From: an uncultured Lachnospiraceae bacterium
GTDB taxonomy: Bacteria > Bacillota > Clostridia > Lachnospirales > Lachnospiraceae
Length of the DNA: 25,075 bases
Direction of reading: 5' to 3'
Assembly (NCBI GenBank): GCA_900550235.1
Contig: URRQ01000033.1
Location: 1-25,075, forward strand
The number at the start of each line of letters is the position of its first letter. Position 1 is the first letter of the stretch. Positions 6,410 to 13,803 of this stretch are shown piece by piece. The position numbers were made by a program, and so were the translations under genes. Under the pieces are notes generated by a model. It had not been told where the DNA came from, did no database searches, and saw only the letters and a program-made list of their open reading frames with translations.

Positions 6410-6931
6410 TTATAGGTTGTATGCTCTTTTGAATTTTCCCTTTACAAGATTAAAGTCTTCTGGCGTCAAAGTACCAATACACCCACGGTTTACATCCAGC
6501 CTTGCCTTACTAACTGCACGTATTTCTTCACATTGAATCATACTGTCTTTATCTAAAAAATCATAAGTATGCATTGTAGCTGGTATTATTCTCCCCGGAA
6601 TCACTTGCTTTTCTTCATCTTCTGTATCAGAATATAGCAAAAACCATGAATCCTGTATTGGCAGACATCTTGCATTTACTTTTCCTTTTGCATCAGTAAT
6701 ACAAACAACTACCACTTTTTCAGAATTATTAATTTTATTATTGGACATAACCAGTACTGGACGCATTTTATTTTTTTCCGTTCCTACATTATACCCTAAA
6801 TCACAAAACCATATTTGTCCATGCAAGACCTGTCTATGTTTATTCGTATTAAATTTCGATACTCGATTGTAATTTACTTTATCTTTTGTCCAACTGGCAA
6901 TATTATAATACTCCTGCGCTTCCTGATTCAT
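6410..6931 (-). CDS. PemK/MazF-like endoribonuclease toxin, no protein antitoxin
   Basis: Start at 6931 (MNQEAQEYYN) with AGGTG six bases upstream, giving 173 residues. A roughly 35-residue N-terminal extension precedes the MazF-type barrel. HGQIWFCDLGYNVGTEKNKM leads into RPVLV (57-61), whose Arg is the usual catalytic residue. KVVVVCIT (T79) supplies the conserved Thr/Ser position, and QCEEIRAVSKARL forms the late strand and helix. Such toxins cut mRNA and are normally paired with an upstream AbrB- or RHH-type antitoxin. Here no small gene lies directly upstream (6932-7065) or downstream, only a small RNA. It may be an orphan, may use a distant antitoxin, or may be controlled by RNA. Function by family, partner by inference. 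Confidence 0.85.
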   Translation of the reverse strand: MNQEAQEYYNIASWTKDKVNYNRVSKFNTNKHRQVLHGQIWFCDLGYNVGTEKNKMRPVLVMSNNKINNSEKVVVVCITDAKGKVNARCLPIQDSWFLLYSDTEDEEKQVIPGRIIPATMHTYDFLDKDSMIQCEEIRAVSKARLDVNRGCIGTLTPEDFNLVKGKFKRAYNL

Positions 6932-7065
6932 TCGCATCACCTACTCATATATGATAAGATTCATTATAATTCGCCCGCTGTGTATCTTCAACTACTTTTT
7001 AGGCTTTCAACAAGATTTATCTAAACCATAGACTTTGTGTTTCACATTTCCACAGATAATATCAC

Positions 7066-7094
7066 AAAAAATAGACGCTCATTATCGAGCGTCT
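7066..7094 (-). terminator. Rho-independent terminator, copy 2 of a repeated type
   Basis: On the minus strand AGACGCTCGATAATGAGCGTCT makes a perfect 9-bp stem, followed by ATTTTTTG. It closes the VanZ gene. The preceding GGTATTCTTTTA and the hairpin are shared with the terminator at 5408-5435. Confidence 0.85.
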
Positions 7095-7121
7095 AAAATG
7101 TAAAAGAATACCTTTTGTTAT

Positions 7122-7619
7122 TTAATTCGCTACAATCAGAACCACCATAAGTCCGCACACTAAAACTGTCCCTATGATTGCCAATGCATGTAACACCTTA
7201 TATGCCTTTTTCTTAAACATTGTAAAAAATAAAGCAGCAATGCACACACCCACAATTCCTCCGATTGTATTGTTGATTACATCGGTAATGTCTGTCGCGC
7301 CAATCCCGAATACATATTGCAAAGCTTCATAAATCAAACTGATTCCTGCTGACGGAAGCGCTTTTTTTACGAAAGACCATTCCGGTTTTAACATTGCCAC
7401 ATAGACGCCAACCGGAATAAAAGCAATGGCATTATTTAAGATTTCCGAAAAGTCAGTTCTTCCATTCACGATCACAGACTGACCATAAGGAATCAGATTG
7501 ATATTTCTGATCGATGGAAGCATCTCTGTTGTAACTTGCATTTTAAATAAAATGATCCATGTTAAAATGATAAGATAAATCACCAATAATCCAGTTGTAA
7601 TTTTTTGTTCCTTTTTCAT
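7122..7619 (-). CDS. VanZ-family membrane protein
   Basis: A 165-residue protein with start ATG at 7619, GGGAGG nine bases upstream. The first hydrophobic segment is at about 9-26, followed by the VanZ signatures RNINLIPY and NNAIAFIPVGV. Then come a segment ending in LIYEALQYVFGIGATDITDV, the conserved NTIGGIVG, and a last segment at about 142-163. VanZ in vancomycin-resistance clusters confers low-level teicoplanin resistance. Related proteins are widespread in Firmicutes and reported to lower glycopeptide or lipopeptide binding. No vanA/B-type genes are nearby, so this is a stand-alone paralogue. It has its own terminator and no obvious operon partner. Confidence 0.9.
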   Translation of the reverse strand: MKKEQKITTGLLVIYLIILTWIILFKMQVTTEMLPSIRNINLIPYGQSVIVNGRTDFSEILNNAIAFIPVGVYVAMLKPEWSFVKKALPSAGISLIYEALQYVFGIGATDITDVINNTIGGIVGVCIAALFFTMFKKKAYKVLHALAIIGTVLVCGLMVVLIVAN

Positions 7620-7698
7620 ACTCGTCATCCTCCCTAACTCTTTTGAAAGAATAACATATCTTTTTTAATAAAATCAGAACAAAATCTTTAAGATTTTC

Positions 7699-8505
7699 TT
7701 ATTCTTCAATTCGGATAGTAATTTTCGTAACATACTCTGACTCATCTTTCACTGTAAATTCATTGATTCCGATTTCAAATGCATAGCCCACCAACTGCAA
7801 TCCTTCCTGCTCTGCAAATTGAAACATCTTCTGATATAAAGGCATCGGATTATAAAAGTTGCCAACCATATACCCACAGAGATAACGTCCTGCCGGAAGC
7901 TTGTCGAACTGGAAACCTCGCTTTTTCTTCCGTACCGGCGTATAGATTCCGTCATACTCTGAAAGGTCATGATTTCGTACTTTATCGAGAGAAATATAAC
8001 TGCCGCATCCCACCTTATATTGTTCCAACTCCCATACTTGATTCAGATGCGGCATCAATATTTCCATATGATACTGGCTGATCTTTAACGGCGTCATCAA
8101 TACATATTCTTCCTCTCGCTCTACAACCTTTACCTCAAGATCCTTCATCTGTTCACACTCGAGCAATTGCTTTTTCTTTTGTTCCAACACATATTTTACA
8201 TTTTTCAGACGCCGTATTTCTGCATCAATTTCTTCTGATTTTTCCTCTGCGATTTTTAAAAATGCTTTTGAATCCGGGTTCTCCATATACGATTTTATTT
8301 CTTCAATACTCATATGAAGCTCTTTTAACATTCTGATATTTTCCAATTCCATACTTTGCATATAGTCATAGTAGCGATATCCATTTTCCCCTTTATACAT
8401 TGGTGAAAAAAGCCCGATTTCATCATAATAGTGTAATGTCCGTTTATTCAAATGATGCATTTTTGCAAACTGTGCTGTTGTAAATCTTAATCTTCCCTGT
8501 TCCAT
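7699..8505 (-). CDS. MerR-family regulator with a GyrI-like C-terminal domain
   Basis: Start ATG at 8505 with AGAGGAAA upstream, giving 268 residues; a longer upstream frame only mirrors the opposite gene. The N-terminus is a winged MerR HTH (TTAQFAKMHHLNKRTLHYYD, EIGLFSP, NGYRYYDYMQ), then a coiled dimer helix (about 75-125, rich in E, K and Q). The C-terminal half (about 130-268) has the shape of GyrI/AraC-effector-like small-molecule domains, with GRYLCGYMVG and QLVGYAFEIGINEF. That is the architecture of multidrug sensors such as BmrR and of many Clostridial regulators. It is divergent from the GNAT gene and probably controls it. Confidence 0.85.
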   Translation of the reverse strand: MEQGRLRFTTAQFAKMHHLNKRTLHYYDEIGLFSPMYKGENGYRYYDYMQSMELENIRMLKELHMSIEEIKSYMENPDSKAFLKIAEEKSEEIDAEIRRLKNVKYVLEQKKKQLLECEQMKDLEVKVVEREEEYVLMTPLKISQYHMEILMPHLNQVWELEQYKVGCGSYISLDKVRNHDLSEYDGIYTPVRKKKRGFQFDKLPAGRYLCGYMVGNFYNPMPLYQKMFQFAEQEGLQLVGYAFEIGINEFTVKDESEYVTKITIRIEE

Positions 8506-8516
8506 AAAATTTCCTC

Positions 8517-8545
8517 TTGACTTTACAGTTACTGAATACTTTACA
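8517..8545. promoter_or_regulatory. merR/GNAT intergenic region: dyad and direct repeats
   Basis: ACTTTACA occurs at 8520-8527 and 8538-8545 with the dyad CAGTTACTG (8526-8534) between them. A TTGACT at 8517-8522 is the best -35-like box on the plus strand. The region is the only control space between the divergent MerR and GNAT genes. MerR proteins bind dyads of this sort between -35 and -10, so it is the likely operator. Confidence 0.45.
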
Positions 8546-8583
8546 ATCATATTATCACAAACAATAACAAAGGAGAATACAAA

Positions 8584-9213
8584 ATGAAGAAAAAAATTAC
8601 ATACAGAGAATTTCAAAAACAAGATACACCATACGTTGCAGATATTATCAAAGAAGCATGGAACTACGACCGCCTTACCACACCCAAAACCGCTAAAAAG
8701 CTTTCTATGCTTTACCTCTATAGCTGTCTTTCTAACCAGACTTATACACAGGTTGCTCTTGAGAATGATATTCCAATCGGCATCATCATGGGAAAAAACG
8801 CTGCTTCCCATAAATGTCCGTTCCATTATCGTTTGAAACAGATTGGCGCTTTAATCTCTATTTATCTATCAAAAGAAGGACGAAAAGTTATGAAAACCTT
8901 CGAAAGTGTCAATCATATCGACAAAGATTTAATTAAAGAAACCGGCTGCACTTATGAAGGTGAAGTTTCCTTTTTTGCAGTATCTTCTCGCGCCCGTGGA
9001 AAAGGAATCGGAAAAGAATTATTCCGTTCTCTTTTAGATTATATGAAGTCTCAAAAGCTCAAAAACTTTTACTTATTTACAGACACAAGCTGTAACTATG
9101 GATTTTACGAACACCAAGGCATGATTCGACGTGGTCAAAAAGAGACCACATTCCATATTAACGGAGAACAGGCAAAGATGTCCTTCTTCCTATATGATTC
9201 ACAGATTGCATAA
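8584..9213 (+). CDS. GNAT-family N-acetyltransferase
   Basis: A 209-residue acetyltransferase with AAAGGAG eight bases before the ATG. The acetyl-CoA-binding motif A is at about residues 128-148: VSFFAVSSRARGKGIGKELF. Motif B follows with CNYGFYEHQGM. The N-terminal YREFQKQDTPYVADII is a typical first strand and helix. The substrate is not predictable. It is divergent from a MerR-type sensor, which suggests inducible resistance or detoxification. The last codons and stop (from 9204) lie inside the 72-bp target duplication of the adjacent insertion sequence, which left the gene intact. Confidence 0.88.
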   Translation: MKKKITYREFQKQDTPYVADIIKEAWNYDRLTTPKTAKKLSMLYLYSCLSNQTYTQVALENDIPIGIIMGKNAASHKCPFHYRLKQIGALISIYLSKEGRKVMKTFESVNHIDKDLIKETGCTYEGEVSFFAVSSRARGKGIGKELFRSLLDYMKSQKLKNFYLFTDTSCNYGFYEHQGMIRRGQKETTFHINGEQAKMSFFLYDSQIA

Positions 9214-9275
9214 TCCGACAGAATCATTTTACTTTCTCCCTCATTTCCGATATACTGTAAGCAACAGATCATATC
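9204..9275. repeat. 72-bp target-site duplication, left copy
   Basis: Identical to 11256-11327 except T at 9235 against C at 11287. It begins in the last codons of the GNAT gene (GATTGCATAA) and ends in CAGATCATATC. It carries a copy of a promoter (TTTACT 9228-9233, TATACT 9251-9256) that now points into the insertion sequence. Confidence 0.92.
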
Positions 9276-9305
9276 CCATCTTTGACAGTTATAAGGTGAA
9301 AAAAT

Positions 9306-9350
9306 GGCTACAACCCCAGTAAATATGGGCACTGTAGCCGTTTTTCTTTT
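9306..9350 (+). terminator. inward terminator at the left IS end
   Basis: GGCTACA (9306-9312) pairs with TGTAGCC (9333-9339), with CCCA/TGGG inside the loop, followed by GTTTTTCTTTTT. It would stop plus-strand transcripts entering the IS from the GNAT gene or from the duplicated promoter. Confidence 0.8.
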
Positions 9351-9369
9351 TGCAGCGATATGTACTATA

Positions 9370-11118
9370 TTATTTCGGTTTTGATTTTATTTGCTTTGTA
9401 TCTTTGATAAGAGTTCGCATATCTGTTTTGGTAATGAATTCATAATCCGTTCTAAAATCAAATGTTTTATGTAATGCATCGGTTAATTCGGTTCTTGTAT
9501 AAGAGGGGATATATCCACTCGCTGTGCTTAGCAGTGTCATTTGCATTGAGCGTAATGTTTCCAATATCTGATCAGCTGTATAAATATTTCCAAGTTCCTT
9601 TTCCAGTAAACGATAGAGCAGAAGGCTGATATAGCAGGTCATGAAATGGGCTTTTATCCGGTCTTCTCTTCTGACATATATAGGTCTTGCTTCGAATTCT
9701 GTTTTCATGATCCGAAAGTTTTCTTCGATTTCCCAACGCTGCCTATTGATCCTTATGATCTCTGAAATATCGCCTTCCAGATTTGTGATAACTGCATAAA
9801 AACCATCATACAATTCTTCTTTTTGGATTTGTTCTTCATCAAGATCATAAACTTGTTTTTCAGCAATCTCACCATCAGTAGTAACGGAAGTCTTTTTTAC
9901 GAAGCGCATAGGATCGTTTTGGTTTTTCCTTTTTCTTTTGCGTCCAGGTGCTGTGATTATCCTTTTAGCCCGTTCAATTTGTCGGGCACGGATTTTTCTT
10001 TGGTAGGCTTTGTACTTAGGGGAATAGGTGACAACTAAAGTCTCATCCATGTCACCTGTAATAGCAGGCACTTCCTTGTAGTAGATTGAGTTATAAACCT
10101 CTTCATCCGATTCGTCTAGTTTACGGATATCTATAAATTGATCGGATCCAATTCTGCGGAACTGAGTCGGGTTCAGAGCAATCTCACGATCTTCCTTTTT
10201 CATTTTTTTCAGAGAATGCGTGATGATATAAGCCCGATTTCCTAAAGAATTGAATCTTCGGTTACTTGAACTGCCAAGTCCGGAATCAGAACAGTATATG
10301 AATTCACTGCAGTTAAAATCCTGAAGAATTTTGGATTCTAAAGGCTTCAGAGTTGTCTGTTCATTCTGGTTTCCAGGGAAAATATCAAAGGCAAGGGGAA
10401 GACCATCTGCGTCCATAAATAATCCCATCGTTACGATTGGATTAGGACGGTTTTCTTTGCTTTTTCCGTAACGCCGGAAATCATCTTCCTCTTCAATTTC
10501 AAAGTAATAATTCGTACAGTCATAATAAAGGACTCTATTATTTCGTGGATGGATGAAGTTTGAGTTTTTATATAGCTCACTTTGTATGAAATCAGACTCC
10601 CCTGCAATCACAGAAAGAGAACGATAAACATCCTGGAGACTGTATTTAGGCGGTTCCAACAAAGACTGGCAGTACTCGTAGCTAGCTAGTTTGCTGGCAG
10701 GGGAAAGAATCCTCGCATAGACGAGATCTGTAAGTATTGCATTCAGATCATATTTAAATTTATGCCTGCTTTTAATGGTTCGGCAGACTTTATCTAAACG
10801 GAGCTGTGAGCATAGTTTCTGAAGGAATAGATAACCTACATTGAAAGAACGGCGCTCATTCATAGGGATAGCTGCAGCTTTGGAAAACTCTACAGAAATT
10901 TTTCCGGTATGCTGCTTATAAAGTTCGGTTTCCTTAGCAGCCTGTTCTTTTGCCCATGTCATCAGTTTGTCTTCATTTCCATCGAACTGTTCCAAAAGAG
11001 CATTGTACTTCCCGAGTTTTTTGTAAATACATGAAGAGGCTTTTCCGTTTTCTTTGCGGAAGGAACGATAAATATATACATCTTTATTATTTTTACTGCC
11101 TGTGATTGCTATGTACAT
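9370..11118 (-). CDS. IS1634-family DDE transposase
   Basis: A 582-residue transposase, full length for the family. Catalytic acids are visible as D200 in RVLYYDCTNYYFE, D278 in EFIYCSDSGLGSS, and the glutamate in RQRWEIEENFRIMKTEFEAR (about 459-478, the Y-(2)-R-(3)-E-(6)-K-like motif of the IS4 superfamily). YDGFYAVITN at 437-446 is the strand before it. The N-terminal 130 residues are the DNA-binding part. AAAAGGA lies nine bases before the ATG. The frame is uninterrupted, so the element may be active. Confidence 0.93.
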   Translation of the reverse strand: MYIAITGSKNNKDVYIYRSFRKENGKASSCIYKKLGKYNALLEQFDGNEDKLMTWAKEQAAKETELYKQHTGKISVEFSKAAAIPMNERRSFNVGYLFLQKLCSQLRLDKVCRTIKSRHKFKYDLNAILTDLVYARILSPASKLASYEYCQSLLEPPKYSLQDVYRSLSVIAGESDFIQSELYKNSNFIHPRNNRVLYYDCTNYYFEIEEEDDFRRYGKSKENRPNPIVTMGLFMDADGLPLAFDIFPGNQNEQTTLKPLESKILQDFNCSEFIYCSDSGLGSSSNRRFNSLGNRAYIITHSLKKMKKEDREIALNPTQFRRIGSDQFIDIRKLDESDEEVYNSIYYKEVPAITGDMDETLVVTYSPKYKAYQRKIRARQIERAKRIITAPGRKRKRKNQNDPMRFVKKTSVTTDGEIAEKQVYDLDEEQIQKEELYDGFYAVITNLEGDISEIIRINRQRWEIEENFRIMKTEFEARPIYVRREDRIKAHFMTCYISLLLYRLLEKELGNIYTADQILETLRSMQMTLLSTASGYIPSYTRTELTDALHKTFDFRTDYEFITKTDMRTLIKDTKQIKSKPK

Positions 11119-11141
11119 GATAAAAAATCCTTTTTTCTTTT

Positions 11142-11150
11142 AGTATACCA
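11142..11150 (-). promoter_or_regulatory. extended -10 promoter of the transposase gene
   Basis: On the minus strand TGGTATACT gives an extended -10 (TGnTATACT) about 24 bases before the transposase start. The -35 region (TGTACT at 17 bases) is weak. Confidence 0.45.
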
Positions 11151-11193
11151 CACTATTACAGACAAGTACATATAAAAACATAAAATTTGACAT

Positions 11194-11220
11194 AAAAAAT
11201 GCAGGTTTTATAAGACCTGC
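11194..11220 (-). terminator. inward terminator at the right IS end
   Basis: On the minus strand GCAGGTCTTATAAAACCTGC is an 8-bp or longer hairpin followed by ATTTTTT. It lies upstream of the transposase promoter and blocks read-through from outside. Confidence 0.85.
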
Positions 11221-11255
11221 AAGGTGATTTTCAATGATTCAACTGTCAAACTCCC

Positions 11256-11327
11256 GATTGCATAATCCGACAGAATCATTTTACTTCCTCCCTCATTTCC
11301 GATATACTGTAAGCAACAGATCATATC
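11256..11327. repeat. 72-bp target-site duplication, right copy
   Basis: Second copy of the sequence at 9204-9275, with one difference. It runs directly into AATCAAGGAGGG, the ribosome site of the next gene, so this copy keeps the original link between promoter and gene. Confidence 0.92.
11280..11308 (+). promoter_or_regulatory. promoter of the 110-residue gene, inside the duplication
   Basis: TTTACT (11280-11285), a 17-base spacer and TATACT (11303-11308) lie about 36 bases before the ATG at 11345. Confidence 0.65.
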
Positions 11328-11344
11328 AATCAAGGAGGGTACTT

Positions 11345-11677
11345 ATGGAATTATTATTTCACGATCAGGAAGAATGTCATCGAATTGAAGTGTATAACGA
11401 ATATTTGAAAAAGATTCCGGAGCTTTTAAAACAGTTGGAAACGGTAGAAACCATGTATCAAAAAGCTCTATTAGAACAAGAAATGATGAAAGAAAAAGAT
11501 CCAACCAATCATAGTGTGCAACTCTACAACGAACGGTTGAACGCAATTTGCAGACAATGTGAGGAACGCTCTTTGGATATCCGTCAGCAATGCCGCCTCA
11601 TAATCGAACTGAAAACACAGATTGAAAATGAAAGCAGCGTGCTGAAACATATCTGTGGAGTTACTTCACATAAGTAA
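11345..11677 (+). CDS. uncharacterised small coiled-coil protein
   Basis: The ATG at 11345 follows AAGGAGGG by six bases, giving 110 residues. The product is almost entirely helical and charged (IEVYNEYLKKIPELLKQLET..., then LNAICRQCEERSLDIRQQ), with heptad-like leucines that suggest a coiled coil. No membrane segment or catalytic motif is visible, and I do not recognise a family. Its stop overlaps the convergent apbE gene end by 17 bases. It was probably next to the GNAT gene before the insertion sequence arrived. Confidence 0.75.
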   Translation: MELLFHDQEECHRIEVYNEYLKKIPELLKQLETVETMYQKALLEQEMMKEKDPTNHSVQLYNERLNAICRQCEERSLDIRQQCRLIIELKTQIENESSVLKHICGVTSHK

Positions 11678-12692
11678 TCGGAATCTTTTCTTCAAAGTTT
11701 TCTGTAAAATGCAGCTTTCCATCCTTTGTCACAAAAATGGCTTGTGTATTCGGATAATTATTGGCGAGATCCATCCCTGTCTCTAAACCAAGGGCAAAGC
11801 ATGATGTACTAAGTGCATCTGCATCCATGGATTTTTCTGAAATGATTGTAACGGATACCAAGTCATTTTCATAAGGATACCCATTCTCTGGATTTAAAAT
11901 GTGATGATAAAACGTCCCATCTTTTTCAAAACACCGTTCATAAATGCCAGAAGACACCACCGAATCTCCCGAAACTTCAATCGTACCTACGGTTTCATTT
12001 CGATCTGCAAATGGTTTTTGAATTCCGATATGGAAAGGTCTCCCCTGCTCTTTCTCTCCGACACAAAGAACATTTCCGCCTAAATCAATAATCGCTCGAT
12101 TAACTCCATGTTCTACGAGATATTTTTTTATTTCATCCGCAATATATCCCTTTGCAATTCCTCCCAACTCTAATGCCATTCCTTCTTCTGCAAAGCGAAT
12201 CTTGTTCCCAATCAATTCTACTTTTTCATATCCTACATGGTGCGACGCTTCTTCTAACGCTTCTTTTTCTGGCACTACTTTTTCTTCGGATGTAAAATCC
12301 CATAGCGAAGAAAGGGGTTGTATCGTAATATCAAACGCCCCATGTGTTAAATTGCTATAAAAAAGTCCTGTTTTGATTACTTCTGCACAGGCATCTGACA
12401 ATACATAGTACCCATCTTCCTGCGGAAGAGTCCCTGCATTCAAACGATATAATTCGCTTTCCGAATCTGTACGGCTAAATATCTTCTCATACTTATCGCA
12501 AAGCTCCATCGCCCCTTCCAATATCTGCGGATCTTTTGAATCATATATGGTAATCTTCACAATTGTATTCAGTTTAAAGTCAGTCGCTGACATCGGCTCC
12601 GCTTCTTTTTTCTGCCACATATAGAGAACCAAAAATCCGCAAAATATTACCGCTGTAATACAAGCCAAGCAAATATTTCGTTTCTTTTGCAA
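11661..12692 (-). CDS. apbE: ApbE-type FAD:protein FMN transferase, membrane anchored
   Basis: A 343-residue protein starting at TTG 12692, with AGGGGG eight bases upstream. Residues 7-26 form one membrane anchor without a clear lipobox, so the enzyme should act outside the membrane. Family signatures are LELGGIAKGYIAD (174-186), IIDLGGNV (201-208), HILNPENGYP (264-273) and DADALSTSCFALG (290-302, with the Mg-binding acidic residue). ApbE moves FMN from FAD to a Thr in flavoproteins such as RnfG/NqrC or extracellular reductases. No flavoprotein substrate is encoded in this window. It follows the cation-transporter gene by 20 bases, apparently in one operon. Confidence 0.95.
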   Translation of the reverse strand: MQKKRNICLACITAVIFCGFLVLYMWQKKEAEPMSATDFKLNTIVKITIYDSKDPQILEGAMELCDKYEKIFSRTDSESELYRLNAGTLPQEDGYYVLSDACAEVIKTGLFYSNLTHGAFDITIQPLSSLWDFTSEEKVVPEKEALEEASHHVGYEKVELIGNKIRFAEEGMALELGGIAKGYIADEIKKYLVEHGVNRAIIDLGGNVLCVGEKEQGRPFHIGIQKPFADRNETVGTIEVSGDSVVSSGIYERCFEKDGTFYHHILNPENGYPYENDLVSVTIISEKSMDADALSTSCFALGLETGMDLANNYPNTQAIFVTKDGKLHFTENFEEKIPITYVK

Positions 12693-12712
12693 AGTTCCAT
12701 CCCCCTTTTTGC

Positions 12713-13693
12713 CTATCCCTCGTTTACATCCGCTTCCGCAAACTGTGCTTCCAACACTTTTGATTCAATCTCTTTCAAATCGTCTACATCCGGTTCAATC
12801 TCCGGCAATAATTCAAAGTAGAAATCTGAATATTTTTCCGAAAGTGCTGCAATACAGCGCGTCTGATAGTTTTTAAAACTACGAACAGAAAGTTCGTCTT
12901 TGTTCAACGTAATATAAGCGCTGACCCAAAGTTTTCTTCCCGTACGCAAAATATCATAGTAAATCTCTGTACATTTACTTTCTTTGATGATCGGTTCTAC
13001 AATTGCCTTAATCTCCTCTACTGTCTCTTCTTCCGGAGATATCAAAAGTAGATCTCGGATTCCTGAAAAGACAGTCCGTATCGGCTCCGGAAGCATAATC
13101 ATAGAAAGTACAATCGTCAATATAGAGTCCAAATATGGTGAAATCTTATCCATCCAATCAAATCGCACCAACATTGGAAGGAAAAACGCAACGGTCATTC
13201 CAAGTGACAGCATACTGTCTATTTTCCACCCCTGCATCTCTACTGCAATCAAAGGAGAATTCATATTCTTATTTTTTCGTACTAAATACAACGTCACCGC
13301 AATTCCTAATACCGCTGCAAATAATTCAAACCAGGCTACCATTCCAAAATCAATGGAATGTCCTCCTGTAATCAATGTTCGAATACTGTTAAAAATCAGC
13401 CCCACCGTTACAGACAACATAATAATACCTTTTACAACGATAAATACCGTCTCCATCTGCATGTGTCCAAATGGATATTTCTCGTTACTTGGCTGATACA
13501 AAAGCGGAATCAAAAAGACAGACGGAAGCAGCATTAAAAATTCTACCCCATCATAAACACCGTCTAAAAGTACCGCTTGAGAACCTGTTACCATCGCCAT
13601 TACAAGCTCCACCACTACGAATAACAAATTCGCATAAAGTGATACACTCATGGCTCTTTTTTCTTTTTTTGAACTACGTTTTCCAATCTTCAT
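12713..13693 (-). CDS. cation diffusion facilitator-like transporter with an altered metal site
   Basis: A 326-residue protein with AGGTGA before the ATG. It shows the CDF layout: six hydrophobic segments in residues about 17-220, DGVYD (D44, D48) in segment 2, YPFGH (73-77), and a soluble C-terminal domain (about 225-310). In the usual HxxxD of segment 5, D159 is kept but the His position is Gly155 (EMQGWKIDSM). The normal four-ligand transport site is therefore incomplete. CDF proteins export Zn, Mn, Fe or Co in exchange for protons. Here the substrate may differ, or transport may be lost. It is the first gene of an operon with apbE. Confidence 0.85.
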   Translation of the reverse strand: MKIGKRSSKKEKRAMSVSLYANLLFVVVELVMAMVTGSQAVLLDGVYDGVEFLMLLPSVFLIPLLYQPSNEKYPFGHMQMETVFIVVKGIIMLSVTVGLIFNSIRTLITGGHSIDFGMVAWFELFAAVLGIAVTLYLVRKNKNMNSPLIAVEMQGWKIDSMLSLGMTVAFFLPMLVRFDWMDKISPYLDSILTIVLSMIMLPEPIRTVFSGIRDLLLISPEEETVEEIKAIVEPIIKESKCTEIYYDILRTGRKLWVSAYITLNKDELSVRSFKNYQTRCIAALSEKYSDFYFELLPEIEPDVDDLKEIESKVLEAQFAEADVNEG

Positions 13694-13741
13694 AACTCAC
13701 CTGTATATTTTCTAGTCTTCCCCAAATTTCTGTTATAGAGG

Positions 13742-13770
13742 ATTGTAACACTATTCTCAAATTCCAACAA
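13742..13770 (-). promoter_or_regulatory. promoter of the CDF-apbE operon
   Basis: TTGTTG (13765-13770), a 17-base spacer and TACAAT (13742-13747) on the minus strand, about 48 bases before the CDF start. Confidence 0.65.
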
Positions 13771-13803
13771 GATTTTGCGACAGGTTTCACAGTAATTTTA
13801 TAA

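Larger units (their letters stand above)
9276..11255 (-). mobile_element. IS1634-family insertion sequence, about 1980 bp
   Basis: The unit lies exactly between two 72-bp direct repeats. Its ends carry a 10-bp inverted repeat, TTTGACAGTT (9281-9290) and AACTGTCAAA (11241-11250), each five bases in from the duplication. It has one transposase gene and an inward-facing terminator at each end. Long target duplications are reported for this family (IS1634, IS1549). The near-identity of the duplications suggests a fairly recent insertion. Confidence 0.9.

Noticed and set aside
6932..7065. Type III antitoxin repeats upstream of the toxin gene
   Set aside because: No tandem repeats with a terminator are visible there; a canonical ToxI/CptI arrangement is not supported.
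8506..8826. N-terminal extension of the MerR protein by about 107 residues
   Set aside because: It is read entirely opposite the GNAT gene and the intergenic promoter; the MEQGRLRFTT start has a ribosome site and matches MerR length.
12984..13496. 170-codon plus-strand frame
   Set aside because: Antisense shadow of the CDF gene, no ribosome site and no family resemblance.
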